This document shows, piece by piece, positions 53,201-64,000 of a stretch of 64,000 nt of DNA (positions are counted from its first letter, which is position 1; every line of letters begins with the position of its first letter). The translations under genes and the position numbers were made by a program. Where the stretch lies: NCBI GenBank assembly GCA_918797485.1, contig CAKKNE010000004.1, forward strand, positions 1,674,001 to 1,738,000, read 5' to 3'. Source of the stretch: Pelagomonas calceolata (taxonomy: Eukaryota > Sar > Pelagophyceae > Pelagomonadales > Pelagomonadaceae). The notes under the pieces are model-generated. The model saw only the letters and a list, made by a program, of their open reading frames with translations. It searched no databases and was not told the DNA's origin.

Positions 53201-56200
53201 GCCCGTCGTCCCCTCCCGGAGCCCGCGGAGGGTACCGCCGTGAGCGTCGAGCTTCGACCGGACTCCAGGCTCAAGCCACCTCCAGACCCGCTCGTCCCGC
53301 TGCCCGCGCCCAGCCGAGTCGCGCCGCCTCGCCCCGACGAGGCCGCGCCAGACCCGACGAGCAGCGCGCCGCTGTTGCCTTCCTTGGACGAGCCTGAGCT
53401 GAACACCAGCTGGCTGCTCGCTCCGCCACCGCCGCCGTTCGCCGTGCGAACGTACACCGCGCCGCCGCTTGTGGCCGTGCCTTCGCCCGTCTCGACGCAG
53501 ACGCCGCCGCCCGTCGTCCCGGTGCTTCTCCCGCGCCCAGCGGCGTGAGCCACCCAAACCGCTCGTTCCACTACCGACGGAGACGCGCGCTACTCCGGCC
53601 CGCCCTCCAACGCTCGGTCCAGAGCCGAGGGCAACCGCTCCACTGTTCCCGTCCTTGGGCGACCGAGCTAAATGCCAACCGGCCGCCCGACCCACTCTGC
53701 CGCTGTTTGTCGACCGAGACTGAGATACCCGCTGCTTGAGCAGGTGCCCTCGCCACCTCCCACCACGACTGAAGCACCGCCGGTGGCAACCGCGCCTCGA
53801 CCTGCGCCCAGGCGCACGCGGCCCCCCCGACCGCTGGTCCCGCTGCCAGCCACGATCAAAACTGCCCCCCCGCGGCCGGCTGTCCCGTACCCAGAGGCTA
53901 GAACCAAGCATCCACCGTTGCTAGAGAGCGAAGATCCCGAGCTGAAGCGAAGGGCTCCGGCCGAGCCGCAGAAGCCTGAGTTTGTGCTTTTTAGTATAAG
54001 GCTTGCACTGCTTGACCCGCTTCCAATGCCCGAGCTGGACTCAAACCTTCCACCACTGTGACGTTCACTTCGACCCAACCCAATATACGCCCCACCACCC
54101 CCACTGGTCCCACTTCCCACGCTCACGCTGATTCTCCCACCACCACCCTCTGTGGACGCACCAGACCCCAAGGCGCACCTCCCCGAGTTACCAGAGACGG
54201 ATGATCCGGAACTGAAAGCAAGACGGCCGCTGCATCCACCCAGACCACCATTCGTAGACTTCGCGACGACAGACCCCCCACTCATCCCTGCGCCTTCACC
54301 AGCCTGCAGATGCACGCCACCTCCGCTCCTCGATTCCGCCCTCCCGGATCGTATCTGCCCCGTACCACCGGCCGCACTCGTGCCGCTCCCAACACACAGA
54401 TCGACGAGGCCCCCGCGGCCCGCCGTCGGCCGCGGACCCGCCCTAACTGTCCATTATTTCCGCAACACGTCGATCCGGAGCTGAAGGCCAGCTGACCGCT
54501 CAAACCAGCTGCGCCGCCATTTCCGCTCGATACAAACAGCACCCCGCTGCTCGTCGACGCGCCGCCGCCGCCGCCGACCGTCAGCCATCCGCCGCTCGAG
54601 CCTCCGCTTCGACCCGACGTCCAGCCGAGCGGCCCTCCTCCTCCGCTCGCGCTGCAGCCCACACTCGCGCGAACGCCGCCTCCGCAACCTCCTGTCGTCG
54701 AGCCAGATCCGACGAGCACCTCGCCGCTGTTTCCTCCGGCGGCCGTTCCCGAGCTGAACACGAGTCGGCCGCTACTTCCGGTCGCTCCGGCATTGCCGCT
54801 TCCCAGGACCAGCATGCCGCTACTCGATGCGGTTCCGTCCCGCTGTCGACGCTGAAAGCCCCCCGCTGACCGCCGCGCTCCGACCCGCCGCCGCGATCGC
54901 CGATCCCCCAGACCCGCTCGTCCCGCCGCCCGCGCTCACGGCCACGACGCCGGCGCGACCTGCCGTCGACGTGCCGGACCCCAGGCTCGCCGCCCCTCCG
55001 TTCCCGGCCGCCGCGCGCCCCGAGCTGAACGCGAGCCGACCGCTGGCGCCCGCGGTTCCACCGTTTGCCGACGTGATGCGCACCAGGCCACTGCTTGCTG
55101 CGGTTCCTTCGCCCCCGACGGTCAGCACGCGCCCTCCGCTCGACGCGATGCTGCGCCCGGCCGCAAACGCGTCAGGCCACCGCCCGACGCGCTCGTCCCA
55201 CTTCCAGCGCTCGCGGCGGCGCGCCCCGCGGCCCACCGTCGCCGGTCCGGCCCGACGACGCACAGCCGCCCGCTGTTTCCTGCCTTGCTCGACCCGGAGC
55301 TAAAGCACAGCCGCCCACTCGACCCCCGGCGCCAGCGTTGGGCGCCGAGATGATTGCGATCCCAGAGCTCGCCGACGCGCTCGCTCCGCTCGTCGCACTC
55401 AGGACTCCACCCGACGCAACGTCGCTGCGTCCAGACAACAGGCTCAACGCGCCCCCAAGCCCACTCGTCCCGCTGCCGGCGCTTTCGCGCTCGCGCCCGC
55501 CCGGCCGCCGGTCGCCGCGCGGACCCGACTCGGACGCTCCGCTGTTGCCAGAGGTCGACGCTCCGGCGCTGAACACTAGTCGCCCGCTCACGGCGCCCGC
55601 GCCAGCGTTAGGCGTGCCGATACGCAGCGCCCCGCCGCTGCCCGTCCCCCTCCCGGAGCCCGCGGAGGGTACCGCCGTGAGCGTCGAGCCGACCGGACTC
55701 CAGGCTCAAGCCACCTCCAGACCCGCTCGTCCGCTGCCCGCGCCCAGCCGAGTCGCGCCGCCTCGCCCCGACGAGGCCGCGCCAGACCCGACGAGCAGCG
55801 CGCGCTGTTGCCTTCCTTGGACGAGCCTGAGCTGAACACCAGCTGGCTGCTCGCTCCGCCGCCGCCGCCGTTCGCCGTGCGAACGTACACCGCGCCGCCG
55901 CTTGTGGCCGTCCTTCGCCCGTCTCGACGCAGACGCCGCCGCCGCCCGTCGTCCCGGTGCTTCCCCCGCGCCCAGCGACGTGAGCCACCCAAACCGCTCG
56001 TTCCACTACCGACGGAGACGCGCGCTACTCCGGCCCGCCCTCCAACGCTCGGTCCAGAGCCGAGGGCAACCGCTCCACTGTTTTCCCGTCCTTGGGCGAC
56101 CGAGCTAAATGCCAACCGGCCGCCCGACCCCTCGGCCGCTGTTTGTCGACCGAGACTGAGATACCCGCTGCTTGAGCAGGTGCCCTCGCCACCTCCCACC

Positions 56201-59200
56201 ACGACTGAAGCACCGCCGGTGGCAACCGCGCCTCGACCTGCGCCCAGGCGCACGCGGCCCCCCCGACCGCTGGTCCCGCTGCCAGCCACGATCAAAACTG
56301 CCCCCCCGCGGCCGGCTGTCCCGTACCCAGAGGCTAGAACCAAGCATCCACCGTTGCTAGAGAGCGAAGATCCCGAGCTGAAGCGAAGGGCTCCGGCCGA
56401 GCCGCAGAAGCCTGAGTTTGTGCTTCCGACAGCAAGAATGCCACTGTTTGTCGCTGTTCCTTCACCAGCCTGCAGATGCTCGCCACCTCCGCTCCTCGAT
56501 TCCGCCCTCCCGGATCGTATCTGCCCCGTACCACCGGCCGCACTCGTGCCGCTCCCAACACACAGATCGACGAGGCCCCCGCGGCCCGCCGTCGAAGCCG
56601 CGGACCCCGCCCTAACTTGTCCATTATTTCCGCAACACGTCGATCCGGAGCTGAAGGCCAGCTGACCGCTCAAACCAGCTGCGCCGCCATTTCCGCTCGA
56701 TACAAACAGCACCCCGCTGCTCGTCGACGCGCCGCCGCCGCCGCCGACCGTCAGCCATCCGCCGCTCGAGCCTCCGCTTCGACCCGACGTCCAGCCGAGC
56801 GGCCCTCCTCCTCCGCTCGCGCTGCAGCCCACACTCGCGCGAACGCCGCCTCCGCAACCTCCTGTCGTCGAGCCAGATCCGACGAGCACCTCGCCGCTGT
56901 TTCCTCCGGCGGCCGTTCCCGAGCTGAACACGAGTCGGCCGCTACTTCCGGTCGCTCCGGCATTGCCGCTTCCCAGGACCAGCATGCCGCTACTCGATGC
57001 GGTTCCGTCCCCGCTGTCGACGCTGAAAGCCCCACCGCTGACCGCCGCGCTCCGACCCGCCGCCGCGATCGCTGATCCCCAGACTCGCTCGTCCGCCGCC
57101 CGCGCTCACGGCCACGACGCCCGGCGCGACCTGCCGTCGACGTGCCGGACCCCAGGCTCGCCGCCCCTCCGTTCCCGGCCGCCGCGCGCCCCAAGCTGAA
57201 CGCGAGCCGACCGCTGGCGCCCGCGGTTCCACCGTTTGCCGACGTGATGCGCACCAGGCCACTGCTTGCTGCGGTTCCTTCGCCCCGACGGTCAGCACGC
57301 GCCCTCCGCTCGACGCGATGCTGCGCCCGGCCGCAAACGTCAGGCCACCGCCCGACGCGCTCGTCCCACTTCCAGCGCTCGCGGCTTGCCGCGCCCCGCG
57401 GCCCACCGTCGCCGGTCCCGGCCCGACGCACAGCCGCCCGCTGTTTCCTGCCTTGCTCGACCCGGAGCTAAAGCACAGCCGCCCACTCGACCCCCCGGCG
57501 CCAGCGTTGGCCGCCGAGATGATTGCGATCCCAGAGCTCGCCGACGCGCTCGCTCCGCTCGTCGCGCTCAGGACTCCACCCGACGCAACGTCGCTGCGTC
57601 CAGACAACAGGCTCAACGCGCCCCCAAGCCCACTCGTCCCGCTGCCGACGCTCGCGCTCGCGCGTCCGCCCCGGCCGCCGGTCGCGCGCGGACCCGACCG
57701 GACGCTCCCGCTGTTGCCAGAGGTCGACGCTCCGGCGCTGAACACTAGTCGCCCGCTCACGGCGCCCGCGCCAGCGTTAGACGTGCCGATACGCAGCGCC
57801 CGCCGCTGCCCGTCGTCCCCCCCGGGCCCGCGGAGGGTACCGCCCGTGAGCGTCGAGCTTCGACCGGACTCCAGGCTCAAGCCACCTCCAGACCCGCTCG
57901 TCCCGCTGCCCGCGCCCAGCCGAGTCGCGCCGCCTCGCCCCGACGAGGCCGCGCCAGACCCGACGAGCAGCGCGCCGCTGTTGCCTTCCTTGGACGAGCC
58001 TGAGCTGAACACCAGCTGGCTGCTCGCTCCGCCACCGCCGCCGTTCGCCGTGCGAACGTACACCGCGCCGCCGCTTGTGGCCGTCCCTTCGCCCGTCTCG
58101 ACGCAGACGCCGCCGCCCGTCGTCCCGGTGCTTCTCCCCGCGCCCAGCGACGTCGAGCCACCCAAACCGCTCGTTCCACTACCGACGGAGACGCGCGCTA
58201 CTCCGGCCCGCCCTCCAACGCTCGGTCCAGAGCCGAGGGCAACCGCTCCACTGTTCCCGTCCTTGGACGACCCGGAGCTAAATGCCAACCGGCCGCCCGA
58301 CCCACTCGCTCCGCTGTTTGTCGACCCGAGACTGAGATACCCGCTGCTTGAGCAGGTGCCCTCGCCACCTCCCACCACGACTGAAGCACCGCCGGTGGCA
58401 ACCGCGCCTCGACCTGCGCCCAGGCGCACGCGGCCCCCCCGACCGCTGGTCCCGCTGCCAGCCACGATCAAAACTGCCCCCCCGCGGCCGGCTGTCCCGT
58501 ACCCAGAGGCTAGAACCAAGCATCCACCGTTGCTAGAGAGCGAAGATCCCGAGCTGAAGCGAAGGGCTCCGGCCGAGCCGCAGAAGCCTGAGTTTGTGCT
58601 TTTTAGTATAAGGCTTGCACTGCTTGACCCGCTTCCAATGCCCGAGCTGGACTCAAACCTTCCACCACTGTGACGTTCACTTCGACCCAACCCAATATAC
58701 GCCCCACCACCCCCACTGGTCCCACTTCCCACGCTCACGCTGATTCTCCCACCACCACCCTCTGTGGACGCACCAGACCCCAAGGCGCACCTCCCCGAGT
58801 TACCAGAGACGGATGATCCGGAACTGAAAGCAAGACGGCCGCTGCATCCACCCAGACCACCATTCGTAGACTTTGCGACGACAGACCCCCCACTCATCCC
58901 TGCGCCTTCACCAGCCTGCAGATGCACGCCACCTCCGCTCCTCGATTCCGCCCTCCCGGATCGTATCTGCCCCGTACCACCGGCCGCACTCGTGCCGCTC
59001 CCAACACACAGATCGACGAGGCCCCCGCGGCCCGCCGTCGAAGCCGCGGACCCCGCCCTAACTTGTCCATTATTTCCGCAACACGTCGATCCGGAGCTGA
59101 AGGCCAGCTGACCGCTCAAACCAGCTGCGCCGCCATTTCCGCTCGATACAAACAGCACCCCGCTGCTCGTCGACGCGCCGCCGCCGCCGCCGACCGTCAG

Positions 59201-62200
59201 CCATCCGCCGCTCGAGCCTCCGCTTCGACCCGACGTCCAGCCGAGCGGCCCTCCTCCTCCGCTCGCGCTGCAGCCCACACTCGCGCGAACGCCGCCTCCG
59301 CAACCTCCTGTCGTCGAGCCAGATCCGACGAGCACTCGCGCATACTGTTTCCTCCGGCCGTTCCCGAGCTGAACACAGTCGGCCGCTACTTCCGGTCGCT
59401 CGGCATTGCCGCTTCCCAGGACCAGCATGCCGCTACTCGATGCGGTTCCGTCCCCGCTGTCGACGCTGAAAGCCCCCCGCTGACCGCCGCGCTCCGACCC
59501 GCCGCCGCGATCGCCGATCCCCAGACCCGCTCGTCCCGCCGCCCGCGCTCACGGCCACGACGCCGGCGCGACCTGCCGTCGACGTGCCGGACCCCAGGCT
59601 CGCCGCCCCTCCGTTCCCGCCGCCGCGCCCGAGCTGAACGCGAGCCGACCGCTGGCGCCAGCGGTTCCACCGTTTGCCGACGTGATGCGCACCAGGCCAC
59701 TGCTTGCTGCGGTTCCTTCGCCCCCGACGGTCAGCACGCGCCCTCCGCTCGGCGATGCTGCGCCCGGCCGCAAACGTCAGGCCACCGCCCGACGCGCTCG
59801 TCCCACTTCCAGCGCTCGGCGGCCGCGCCCCGCGGCCCACCGTCGCCGGTCCCGGCCCGACGCACAGCCGCCCGCTGTTTCCTGCCTTGCTCGACCCGGA
59901 GCTAAAGCACAGCCGCCCACTCGACCCCCCGGCGCCAGCGTTGGCCGCCGAGATGATTGCGATCCCAGAGCTCGCGACGGCGCCGCTCCGCTCGTCGCGC
60001 TCAGGACTCCACCCGACGCAACGTCGCTGCGTCCAGACAACAGGCTCAACGCGCCCCCAAGCCCAGCCCCTCGTCCCGCTGCCCGGCCGCTCGCGCTCGC
60101 GCGTCCGCCCGGCCGCCGGTCGCCGCGCGGACCCGACTCGGACGCTCCCGCTGTTGCCAGAGGTCGACGCTCCGGCGCTGAACACTAGTCGCCCGCTCGC
60201 GGCGCCCGCGCCAGCGTTAGACGCGTGCCGATACGCAGCGCCCCGCCGCTGCCGTCGTCCCCTCCCCGGAGCCCGCGCGGAGGGTACCGCCCGTGAGCGT
60301 CGAGCTTCGACCGGACTCCAGGCTCAAGCCACCTCCAGACCCGCTCGTCCCGCTGCCCGCGCCCAGCCGAGTCGCGCCGCCTCGCCCCGACGAGGCCGCG
60401 CCAGACCCGACGAGCAGCGCGCCGCTGTTGCCTTCCTTGGACGAGCCTGAGCTGAACACCAGCTGGCTGCTCGCTCCGCCACCGCCGCCGTTCGCCGTGC
60501 GAACGTACACCGCGCCGCCGCTTGTGGCCGTCCCTTCGCCCGTCTCGACGCAGACGCCGCCGCCCGTCGTCCCGGTGCTTCTCCCCGCGCCCAGCGACGT
60601 CGAGCCACCCAAACCGCTCGTTCCACTACCGACGGAGACGCGCGCTACTCCGGCCCGCCCTCCAACGCTCGGTCCAGAGCCGAGGGCAACCGCTCCACTG
60701 TTCCCGTCCTTGGACGACCCGGAGCTAAATGCCAACCGGCCGCCCGACCCACTCGCTCCGCTGTTTGTCGACCCGAGACTGAGATACCCGCTGCTTGAGC
60801 AGGTGCCCTCGCCACCTCCCACCACGACTGAAGCACCGCCGGTGGCAACCGCGCCTCGACCTGCGCCCAGGCGCACGCGGCCCCCCCGACCGCTGGTCCC
60901 GCTGCCAGCCACGATCAAAACTGCCCCCCCGCGGCCGGCTGTCCCGTACCCAGAGGCTAGAACCAAGCATCCACCGTTGCCAGAGAGCGACGATCCCGAG
61001 CTAAAGCGAAGGGCTCCGGCCGAGCCGCAGAAGCCTGAGTTTGTGCTTCCGACAGCAAGAATGCCACTGTTTGTCGCTGTTCCTTCACCAGCCTGCAGAT
61101 GCACGCCACCTCCGCTCCTCGATTCCGCCCTCCCGGATCGTATCTGCCCCGTACCACCGGCCGCACTCGTGCCGCTCCCAACACACAGATCGACGAGGCC
61201 CCCGCGGCCCGCCGTCGAAGCCGCGGACCCCGCCCTAACTTGTCCATTATTTCCGCAACACGTCGATCCGGAGCTGAAGGCCAGCTGACCGCTCAAACCA
61301 GCTGCGCCGCCATTTCCGCTCGATACAAACAGCACCCCGCTGCTCGTCGACGCGCCGCCGCCGCCGCCGACCGTCAGCCATCCGCCGCTCGAGCCTCCGC
61401 TTCGACCCGACGTCCAGCCGAGCGGCCCTCCTCCTCCGCTCGCGCTGCAGCCCACACTCGCGCGAACGCCGCCTCCGCAACCTCCTGTCGTCGAGCCAGA
61501 TCCGACGAGCACCTCGCCGCTGTTTCCTCCGGCGGCCGTTCCCGAGCTGAACACGAGTCGGCCGCTACTTCCGGTCGCTCCGGCATTGCCGCTTCCCAGG
61601 ACCAGCATGCCGCTACTCGATGCGGTTCCGTCCCCGCTGTCGACGCTGAAAGCCCCACCGCTGACCGCCGCGCTCCGACCCGCCGCCGCGATCGCCGATC
61701 CCCCAGACCCGCTCGTCCCGCCGCCCGCGCTCACGGCCACGACGCCGGCGCGACCTGCCGTCGACGTGCCGGACCCCAGGCTCGCCGCCCCTCCGTTCCC
61801 GGCCGCCGCGCGCCCCGAGCTGAACGCGAGCCGACCGCTGGCGCCCGCGGTTCCACCGTTTGCCGACGTGATGCGCACCAGGCCACTGCTTGCTGCGGTT
61901 CCTTCGCCCCCGACGGTCAGCACGCGCCCTCCGCTCGACGCGATGCTGCGCCCGGCCGCAAACGTCAGGCCACCGCCCGACGCGCTCGTCCCACTTCCCG
62001 CGCTCACGCTTGCCGCGCCCCCGCGGCCCACCGTCGCCGGTCCCGGCCCGACGCACAGCCGCCCGCTGTTTCCTGCCTTGCTCGACCCGGAGCTAAAGCA
62101 CAGCCGCCCACTCGACCCCCCGGCGCCAGCGTTGGCCGCCGAGATGATTGCGATCCCAGAGCTCGCCGACGCGCTCGCTCCGCTCGTCGCACTCAGGACT

Positions 62201-64000
62201 CCACCCGACGCAACGTCGCTGCGTCCAGACAACAGGCTCAACGCGCCCCCAAGCCCACTCGTCCCGCTGCCGACGCTCGCGCTCGCGCGTCCGCCCCGGC
62301 CGCCGGTCGCCGCGCCGGACCCGACCCGGACGCTCCCGCTGTTGCCAGAGGTCGACGCTCCGGCGCTGAACACTAGTCGCCCGCTCGCGGCGCCCGCGCC
62401 AGCGTTAGACGTGCCGATACGCAGCGCCCCGCCGCTGCCCGTCGTCCCCTCCCCGGAGCCCGCGCGGAGGGTACCGCCCGTGAGCGTCGAGCTTCGACCG
62501 GACTCCAGGCTCAAGCCACCTCCAGACCCGCTCGTCCCGCTGCCCGCGCCCAGCCGAGTCGCGCCGCCTCGCCCCGACGAGGCCGCGCCAGACCCGACGA
62601 GCAGCGCGCCGCTGTTGCCTTCCTTGGACGAGCCTGAGCTGAACACCAGCTGGCTGCTCGCTCCGCCGCCGCCGCCGTTCGCCGTGCGAACGTACACCGC
62701 GCCGCCGCTTGTGGCCGTCCCTTCGCCCGTCTCGACGCAGACGCCGCCGCCCGTCGTCCCGGTGCTTCTCCCCGCGCCCAGCGACGTCGAGCCACCCAAA
62801 CCGCTCGTTCCACTACCGACGGAGACGCGCGCTACTCCGGCCCGCCCTCCAACGCTCGGTCCAGAGCCGAGGGCAACCGCTCCACTGTTCCCGTCCTTGG
62901 ACGACCCGGAGCTAAATGCCAACCGGCCGCCCGACCCACTCGCTCCGCTGTTTGTCGACCCGAGACTGAGATACCCGCTGCTTGAACAGGTGCCCTCGCT
63001 TCCCTCTAGGAAAAGCGCGCCCCCTGATGTCAAGATGCCGCGTCCAGTGCACAAATGGACGGACGAACCACTTTCAGTATCACTACTGCTACCCGCACTG
63101 ATACATACTAGTCCAGCTTGCCCACTTGACGCAGCTCCTGCAGATATGAGTACTGCTCCAATGTTGCCTGATTGAGAAGATCCCGAGCTGAACGTCAGCC
63201 TACCACTCGAACCCTGCACGCCAGAGTTACAGCCCTTGACAGTAACGGCACCACTGCTCACCGAACTGCCTTCCCCTGAAGCTATGTTGGTAAAACCTCC
63301 ACTACTAACGGCGCTTTGACCCGAGTCAATGCGAATGTGAGCTGCTGAACCACTAGAGCCGCTCCCAGCTTCTATACCCATTGTTCCCCCATGACCACCA
63401 GACGCTGTTCCGGTACCAAGTGTGAGCCATCCAGAGTTCCCTGCCATACTAGAACCAGTACTGAAAGTAAGCCTCCCGCTGCTGCCGCCAACACCGCCGT
63501 TTGTGACCTTGACTGTGATAGATCCACTGCTTGTTACGGTGCCTTCTCCTGCACTTACACTGAGCAACCCACCGCTTAATGCGACGGCACGACCAGGGAG
63601 AGCAAGGATGCCTCCCCCTAGCGCGCTGGTGCCAGTTCCGACGCTGATGAAAACATTATTGCCACGCCCCTCGGTCGCAGCCCCGGATCCAATTTCAACT
63701 GCCCCCGTGTTTCCGAGCCCCGCTGAACCTGAGCTATATGCAAGCCGACCACTGATACCCCCAACCCCCCCATTTGTTGTCGACACAAAAATGCTGCCAC
63801 TACTGCTCGTTGCTCCAAATCTACTTGAGATTGACAGGTCGCCACCGCTCTGTAATTGACTCAAACCAGCACACATCTCTAAACTATTCGATTTGCCACT
63901 CATGCTTTTGCCTATATTAACGGACACTATGCCACCTTGGCCATTCTCCACACTCCCAGAGGAACACGCAACAAGGCCACTGTTACCGTTTCGACAGGAT
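13791..64000 (-). CDS. Giant Gly/Ser/Ala-rich modular repeat protein, 5' end beyond window
   Basis: One minus-strand gene covers at least 50.2 kb with no intron signal; the TAG stop is at 13791-13793 and the frame is still open at the right edge. About 180 modules of 90-92 residues follow the pattern SG-R-L-x-F-S-S-G, GNSG, GSG, GRGG, VGSGTSG, AGRS, GG and GEGT--SSG. The same amino-acid consensus is kept in the ~50% GC ends and in the GC-rich arrays, which fixes the strand and frame. About 500 nt at the C-terminus are a different domain. Alternating hydrophobics (VxVxxG) suggest a beta-solenoid; a surface, wall or adhesive role is only inference. No signal peptide can be checked because the N-terminus lies outside. 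In the arrays the frame is broken many times by 1-2 bp indels at recurring GC-rich spots, so the contiguous product is inferred. The family is known to me only as a repeat style; I assign no function. Confidence 0.78.
14290..15926 (-). repeat. Diverged C-terminal-side modules of the giant gene
   Basis: About six modules, each with its own version of the F-S-S/T-G block (KLVFSSG, PLAFSSG, ALSFSTG, CLAFSSG, HLVFSTG, ALRFASG), stay in frame without interruption. They are clearly related to the array modules but differ from each other at many codons and are roughly half AT. This is the unhomogenised edge expected of an array that evolves by unequal exchange in its middle. Confidence 0.75.
15927..46018 (-). 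repeat. Array 1: 27 tandem units of 1107 bp, each made of four ~92-residue modules
   Basis: A fixed landmark (GAGGTAAACACCAGG on the plus strand) recurs 27 times, from 16483 to 45237. Clean neighbours are exactly 1107 bp apart (19780 to 20887; 35256 to 36363), which is 369 codons. Other spacings run 1097-1114 because of small indels. Each unit reads as four modules whose F blocks are RLVFTSG, RLVFSSG, ALRFASG and RLAFSSG, always in that order, so it is a four-module higher-order repeat. Units look nearly identical apart from indels and a few shared variants. The sequence is extremely GC-rich. On the plus strand the same region is also long and open (Pro/Ala/Arg-rich), which I treat as a shadow. 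Confidence 0.9.
46019..63000 (-). repeat. Array 2: mosaic higher-order repeat with seven ~1.7 kb cores and variable linkers
   Basis: The core starts at a landmark (CAGCTGACCGCTC) seen at about 46367, 49611, 52056, 54491, 56662, 59106 and 61285. It ends at the CGCTGCTTGAGCAGG landmark (one A/G variant in the last copy) at about 48031, 51289, 53729, 56167, 58340, 60788 and 62980. Core repeats are spaced ~3244, 2445, 2435, 2171, 2444 and 2179 bp, that is 12, 9, 9, 8, 9 and 8 modules. Linkers come in three kinds: one long and partly duplicated (48050-49610), three 'L' (51310-52055, 53750-54490, 58360-59105) and two 'S' (56190-56661, 60810-61284). Module sequence differs from array 1, but the amino-acid pattern is the same. 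Copies 1, 3, 4 and 6 carry the most small indels; the last core reads through cleanly. Confidence 0.88.
48139..49628 (-). repeat. Tandem duplication (offset 813 bp) inside the first array-2 linker
   Basis: Positions 48139-48815 and 48952-49628 are near-identical, 813 bp apart (271 codons, three modules), keeping the frame. The short stretch between them differs from the matching position upstream. The duplicated part has only moderate GC. A third, partial copy of the same block (about 375 bp) sits at 46010-46384, directly at the end of array 1. Confidence 0.85.
63001..64000 (-). repeat. Diverged modules leading out of the window
   Basis: Three to four modules with individual sequences (RLTFSSG, RLTFSTG, RLAYSSG) form a continuous frame to the window edge. 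Composition drops back to ordinary GC within a few bases after 63000. The gene therefore continues to the right, and its start is not visible. Confidence 0.8.

Noticed and set aside
15927-63000. Non-coding satellite or centromere-like DNA
   Set aside because: The tandem higher-order structure fits, but periods are multiples of three, the amino-acid pattern continues into diverged flanks without stops, and a terminal domain follows in the same frame.
15913-63860. Very long plus-strand open frames (up to >1500 codons), Pro/Ala/Leu/Arg-rich
   Set aside because: They are antisense shadows of the GC-rich arrays. Their pattern is not kept in the lower-GC ends, whereas the minus-strand module consensus is, and only the minus strand ends in a distinct terminal domain.
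14290-63951. Collagen-like or silk-like protein
   Set aside because: Glycine is frequent, but there is no regular G-x-y triplet and no poly-Ala blocks; the unit is a ~92-residue module with fixed hydrophobic positions.

Overview
This window comes from a nuclear genome of a eukaryote, most likely a single-celled protist or alga. The evidence is spliced genes with very small GT-AG introns (43-97 nt, mostly about 50 nt), eukaryote-only families (tandem bromodomains, Arb2 domain, AGC kinase, ATG4), and a giant secreted- or structural-looking repeat protein. I cannot place the lineage more precisely from sequence alone.

Layout: (1) Positions 1-2816, plus strand, hold the 3' part of a gene with six tandem bromodomains, cut by the left edge. 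(2) Positions 4174-6816, plus strand, hold a ten-exon gene that I rebuilt exon by exon. It encodes 721 residues with an N-terminal Arb2-like domain joined to a complete S6K-like AGC protein kinase. The Arb2 end and the kinase glycine-rich loop lie in one uninterrupted exon, so the fusion is visible directly. (3) Positions 9082-10296, plus strand, hold an ATG4 autophagy cysteine protease whose last four residues form a textbook LIR motif (WEVI). (4) The intergenic stretches between these genes include two very GC-rich islands (about 7.6-8.7 kb and 11.1-12.1 kb) with no recognisable gene.

(5) From 13791 to the right edge, minus strand, lies one enormous repeat gene with at least 50.2 kb of coding sequence, or about 16,700 codons if the frame is intact. 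Its stop codon and a distinct C-terminal domain are at 13791-14290. The rest is about 180 copies of a 90-92 residue Gly/Ser/Ala-rich module, probably a beta-solenoid. The copies are organised like higher-order satellite DNA. About six diverged modules (14290-15926) are followed by a homogenised array of 27 units of 1107 bp (4 modules each, 15927-46018). Next is a second mosaic array with seven copies of a ~1.7 kb core separated by alternative linkers (46019-63000). Diverged modules then run out of the window. GC content rises with copy number: about 50% at the unique ends, intermediate in linkers, and very high in the arrays. This suggests GC-biased gene conversion inside a protein-coding gene. 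Many 1-2 bp indels recur at the same GC-rich spots in different units and look like sequencing or consensus errors at least as much as real decay.

The two most notable items are the Arb2-AGC kinase fusion and the giant coding higher-order repeat. The kinase (TOR/PDK1-type regulatory sites) and ATG4 are plausible neighbours in nutrient and autophagy control, but nothing in the DNA shows that they work together.
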